Positions 8,322 through 10,635 of a stretch of DNA of 10,635 bases are shown here, one piece after another; positions within the stretch are counted from its first letter, which is position 1; every line of letters begins with the position of its first letter. The notes under the pieces are model-generated. The model was not told where the DNA came from. It saw nothing but the letters and a program-made list of their open reading frames with translations, and ran no database searches. The position numbers and the translations under genes were made by a program. Origin of the DNA: Ignavibacteria bacterium (GTDB lineage: Bacteria; Bacteroidota; Ignavibacteria; Ignavibacteriales; Melioribacteraceae); assembly GCA_003233295.1 (NCBI GenBank), contig QILJ01000502.1, forward strand, positions 1 to 10,635, given 5' to 3'.

Positions 8322-8350
8322 AAATTAAACAATCGATTTCTTATTTGCAA
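8322..8350 (-). promoter_or_regulatory. Possible promoter of the TonB receptor operon
   Basis: On the minus strand TTGCAA (8350-8345) and TAATTT (8327-8322) are separated by 17 bases. The downstream element also partly fits the Bacteroidota -7 element TAnnTTTG (TAATTTAC), and TACAAT overlaps it at 8322-8317. Transcription would start near 8310-8316, placing the palindrome at the start site. In AT-rich DNA such matches arise by chance, so this is a suggestion only. Confidence 0.3.
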
Positions 8351-8586
8351 GTGTTTTTTGAAAATATTTATCAATATTAAATATTCTCTTTCTAACTAAA
8401 ATTTTAATGGTTTATTACAAAAATACCATAAGTACGAATTAAGTAATGTAACCTCTAACTTTTGCAAGTCTATTTTTGTTTTGATTTATATCACTTTGCT
8501 TACATAACTATCATATTCAATCATTTTCGTTAGATGAAATAATCACTTACTACAGTCACGTTTTAATAACTTTTATTACCTCTCCA

Positions 8587-9795
8587 TTAGACAACTGTTG
8601 ATGCTGATTTCTCTCTAACTGCTTTAATACTTTTCACCAGATATTCCAACGCTTCTTCAGTTTGGCGCGGATTGATCGGAAGCGTGACCAAATGTTCGCC
8701 GAGTTTTTCTGCGTTTGGGAATTGTCCTTTTTTAAACCCTCTCTTTTTGAAAGCCGTAGTCAAATGAAGAGGTATATAATGGAACCCTACCTTAATACCA
8801 TATTTATTAAGCATGTCATAAATAAAATCTTCCTTTGTCATACCAAATTCATCCGGATCGATCATAACAGGGTAAAGATGATAAACATGTTTAACATCGG
8901 GTATTACACTCGGCAGTTTTAATCCCGGAACATCTTTGAGCGCTTCTGTAAGATATGCGGCATTGTCTATTCGATGCTGATTCAGCATATCAATCTTTTT
9001 CAGCTGTTCAATTCCGACTGCTGCTTGAATGTCAGTCATTCTGAAGTTGTAACCTGTATCATCAAAATCCTGCCACCAGAATTTTTTACCAATCGGGAAT
9101 TTCTCTTCGTCCAGCTTACAGTATTTTGTGCTGTTGCCGTGAACTCTTGTGCAGTGGGAACGATAGAGTGCAATTCTCTCAAATACTTCAGGATCATCTG
9201 TTAGAACAATACCGCCTTCACCGAGAGTCGAAATATTTTTTTGTTCGTGAAAACTGAAACACCCGGTTTTACCAATTGTCCCTACTGCTTTCCCTTTGTA
9301 TTCTGCACCGATTGCATGACAAGCGTCTTCAACAACTGCAATACTATATCTATTAGCTATTTCCATGATGGGATCCATATCGCATGGCTGACCATATAAA
9401 TGTACTGGTATTATTGCTTTTGTGTTTTCAGTTATTTTTTCTTCTAGTTTATCTGTATCCATATTATATGTATCCGGATCAATATCCACAAAATCAACTT
9501 CTGCACCAAGTGTTGCCGGCGCTGCTGCTGTTGCGATCCATGTTATCGGTGTAGTCAGTACTCTATCACCAGGCTTAATGTTCAATCCAACCATTGAGAG
9601 AAATAGCGCTGCGGTCCCGTTGCTTACAACTCTGGCATATTTTGCTCCTGAGTATTCTGCATAATCTTTTTCAAACTGAATACACTCATTTCCGCTGGTT
9701 GGAGCATTGTTAGCAAGTACTTTCATTACAGCAGCTTTTTCTTCTTCTCCATATTGTGAACCAAATTTTATCTGCAGATCATATTTAATTTCCAT
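8587..9795 (-). CDS. DegT/DnrJ/EryC1/StrS-family PLP-dependent sugar aminotransferase
   Basis: A 402-residue fold-type I aminotransferase of normal family length. Such enzymes transfer an amino group, usually from glutamate, to a keto sugar bound to a nucleotide, for surface polysaccharide or antibiotic sugars. Visible motifs: SNGTAA at 58-63 (phosphate binding), 'VVEDACHA' with Asp157 for the PLP ring nitrogen, 'CFSFHEQKNIST' with Lys186 as the Schiff-base lysine, GEGG at 192-195, and 'GYNFRMTDIQAAVGIEQL' at 248-265. All key residues are present, so the enzyme should be active. The ATG at 9795 has a good GGAG site 8 bases upstream, inside the end of the reductase gene; the two genes are 2 bases apart and surely co-transcribed. 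The family alone does not tell which sugar is used. The pairing with an RmlD-type reductase suggests nucleotide-sugar synthesis. Confidence 0.93.
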   Translation of the reverse strand: MEIKYDLQIKFGSQYGEEEKAAVMKVLANNAPTSGNECIQFEKDYAEYSGAKYARVVSNGTAALFLSMVGLNIKPGDRVLTTPITWIATAAAPATLGAEVDFVDIDPDTYNMDTDKLEEKITENTKAIIPVHLYGQPCDMDPIMEIANRYSIAVVEDACHAIGAEYKGKAVGTIGKTGCFSFHEQKNISTLGEGGIVLTDDPEVFERIALYRSHCTRVHGNSTKYCKLDEEKFPIGKKFWWQDFDDTGYNFRMTDIQAAVGIEQLKKIDMLNQHRIDNAAYLTEALKDVPGLKLPSVIPDVKHVYHLYPVMIDPDEFGMTKEDFIYDMLNKYGIKVGFHYIPLHLTTAFKKRGFKKGQFPNAEKLGEHLVTLPINPRQTEEALEYLVKSIKAVREKSASTVV

Positions 9796-9797
9796 TT

Positions 9798-10635
9798 CTA
9801 TTTCTCCAATTTAAAGTTCATAGTTAACTCCAATCCTTCCATGAGTGTACGCATCGGAGTGTTTAATTCTTTTTTAGCAAGACTATTATCTAAAGATGCA
9901 TCATTCGGACGCGGCGCCCTTCCTTCCATAGCATTGGAATCCGTAGCAATTATAAGTTCTTTCGAGTATCCCAATTTCTCTGCAATCTGTTGAGCCATTT
10001 CAAACCTGTTAATTCTGTTATTACTTGAAAGGTGCATAATACCGGTAAACTTATTTCCCGCTAATTCTACAAGTGAACTTCCTAATGTTATGATGTCAAC
10101 CGGAGTTCTAATCTCATTAGCCGGGAATTTTACACTTACACCTAATTTTAATTTTGTTATCGTTTTTGCTAAAAATGAATTTCCACTCCCCATCACCGGC
10201 AAACCCATTACTAAAGATAACCGTGTAACAACACTATTATCAAGCGCTCCAACAATTTCCTCGACTTTTACTTTTGTCTCTGCATAAAAATTTATGTGTA
10301 CATTCCTTTCTTACCATCAAAAACAGTGTCGGTAGAACACACAATCATCTTAGTATTATTTTCACTGCAAAGGTCCGCTATCGCTTTTGTAACTCCAACA
10401 TTTATTTTCTCAGCAACATCTTTGTTATTCTGACAAAAATCTATATCAGCTAAAGCTGCTGTATGGATAACAGCATCGGGATTTATCTCCTTAAATAATT
10501 TTGTGAGTTTCTCATTATCAAGCAAATCTAAACTGTAATAATTTATACCATTTTGCTCCTCCGGAATGTCAATTCTATCAACTGCATGAACTTCCCAATC
10601 ATCTTTTGCATGAGCAATTACACTCCCCGCAACAA
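9798..10635 (-). pseudogene. RmlD-type NAD(P)-dependent nucleotide-sugar reductase, broken near 10292 and cut by window edge
   Basis: An extended short-chain reductase of the RmlD (dTDP-4-dehydrorhamnose reductase-like) family in two frames. The upstream part (10633 to a TAA at 10292-10294) begins inside the Rossmann fold (VAGSVI), lacking perhaps a dozen residues including most of the glycine motif. It goes on through 'DAVIHTAALADIDFCQ' and STDTVFDG, stopping after 'KKGMYT'. The downstream part begins in another frame at 10292 with 'NFYAETK', the YxxxK catalytic motif, and continues through 'EIRTPVDI' and 'RAPRPNDASLDNS' to a TAG at 9798. Between 'YT' and 'NFYAETK' relatives normally have about eight residues (style EEDxPNPx); here only two bases remain. 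This fits a loss of about 22 bases, or a shorter loop plus a one-base error. Neither half alone makes a working enzyme; a 136-residue restart from ATG 10208 would lack the catalytic Tyr and Lys. A sequencing or assembly error is possible. Confidence 0.75.
9804..9807 (-). promoter_or_regulatory. Ribosome binding site GGAG for the aminotransferase
   Basis: GGAG lies 8 bases before the ATG at 9795, within the last codons of the reductase gene. It fixes the aminotransferase start and shows coupled reading of the two genes. It is the clearest Shine-Dalgarno sequence in the window. Confidence 0.65.

Larger units (their letters stand above)
8261..8586. other. Intergenic control region upstream of the TonB receptor operon
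   Basis: About 326 AT-rich bases without a supported gene on either strand. It holds the promoter-like pair and the palindrome listed separately, both close to the receptor gene. The 9-mer TTTGCAAGT occurs at 8344-8352 and again at 8461-8469. Just after the aminotransferase stop there is only a weak inverted repeat (TAATA/TATTA around 8572-8584) without a G+C stem, so no confident terminator is seen. Confidence 0.6.

Noticed and set aside
8535..8586. Possible terminator after the aminotransferase gene
   Set aside because: Inverted segments such as TAATA/TATTA are only five bases long and all A/T; there is no stable stem followed by a T-run, so no terminator is called.
10292..10300. Programmed ribosomal frameshift in the RmlD-like gene
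   Set aside because: No clear slippery heptamer lies before the stop, and several residues of the normal protein are missing at the junction; a deletion or assembly error explains this better.

Overview
The window is low-GC and every gene I can support lies on the minus strand, so transcription runs from high to low coordinates. Several traits point to the Bacteroidota/Chlorobiota/Calditrichota side of the bacteria, most likely Ignavibacteria or a close relative: a TonB-dependent receptor with an N-terminal carboxypeptidase-regulatory-like domain, a large secreted protein ending in a VVPNPY-type sorting domain, a PorV/PorQ-like outer-membrane barrel, and mostly weak ribosome binding sites. 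This placement is inference from protein style; no rRNA or marker gene is present.

In transcription order: (1) 10635-9798 is an RmlD-type nucleotide-sugar reductase, cut by the window edge and broken by a reading-frame change near 10292. (2) 9795-8587 is an intact DegT/DnrJ/EryC1/StrS aminotransferase, two bases downstream of the reductase. Together they look like the tail of a nucleotide-sugar or surface-polysaccharide cluster. (3) 8586-8261 is a non-coding gap with a possible promoter and a LacI-family-like palindrome just downstream of it. (4) 8260-964 is a tight run of three cell-envelope genes: a TonB-dependent receptor (about 899 aa), an 1151-aa secreted multidomain protein with a T9SS-like C-terminal domain, and a PorV/PorQ-family barrel (gaps of 15 and 34 bases). 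(5) 904-650 is an 84-aa SemiSWEET-type sugar transporter, 59 bases further on and possibly in the same transcript. (6) 649-391 is non-coding and holds an inverted pair of heptamer repeats. (7) 390-1 is the start of a lipoprotein with a SurA/PpiC-type N-terminal region, cut by the window edge.

Working hypothesis: genes 4 and 5 form an outer-membrane import/display module. The receptor would take up a ligand with TonB energy, and the secreted protein would sit on the surface, possibly in a SusD-like partner role and anchored through its C-terminal domain. The PorV-like barrel would help it reach the surface, and the SemiSWEET would move a small sugar across the inner membrane. The operator-like palindrome would fit sugar-responsive control. 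The individual family calls are firm; the joint function is inference.
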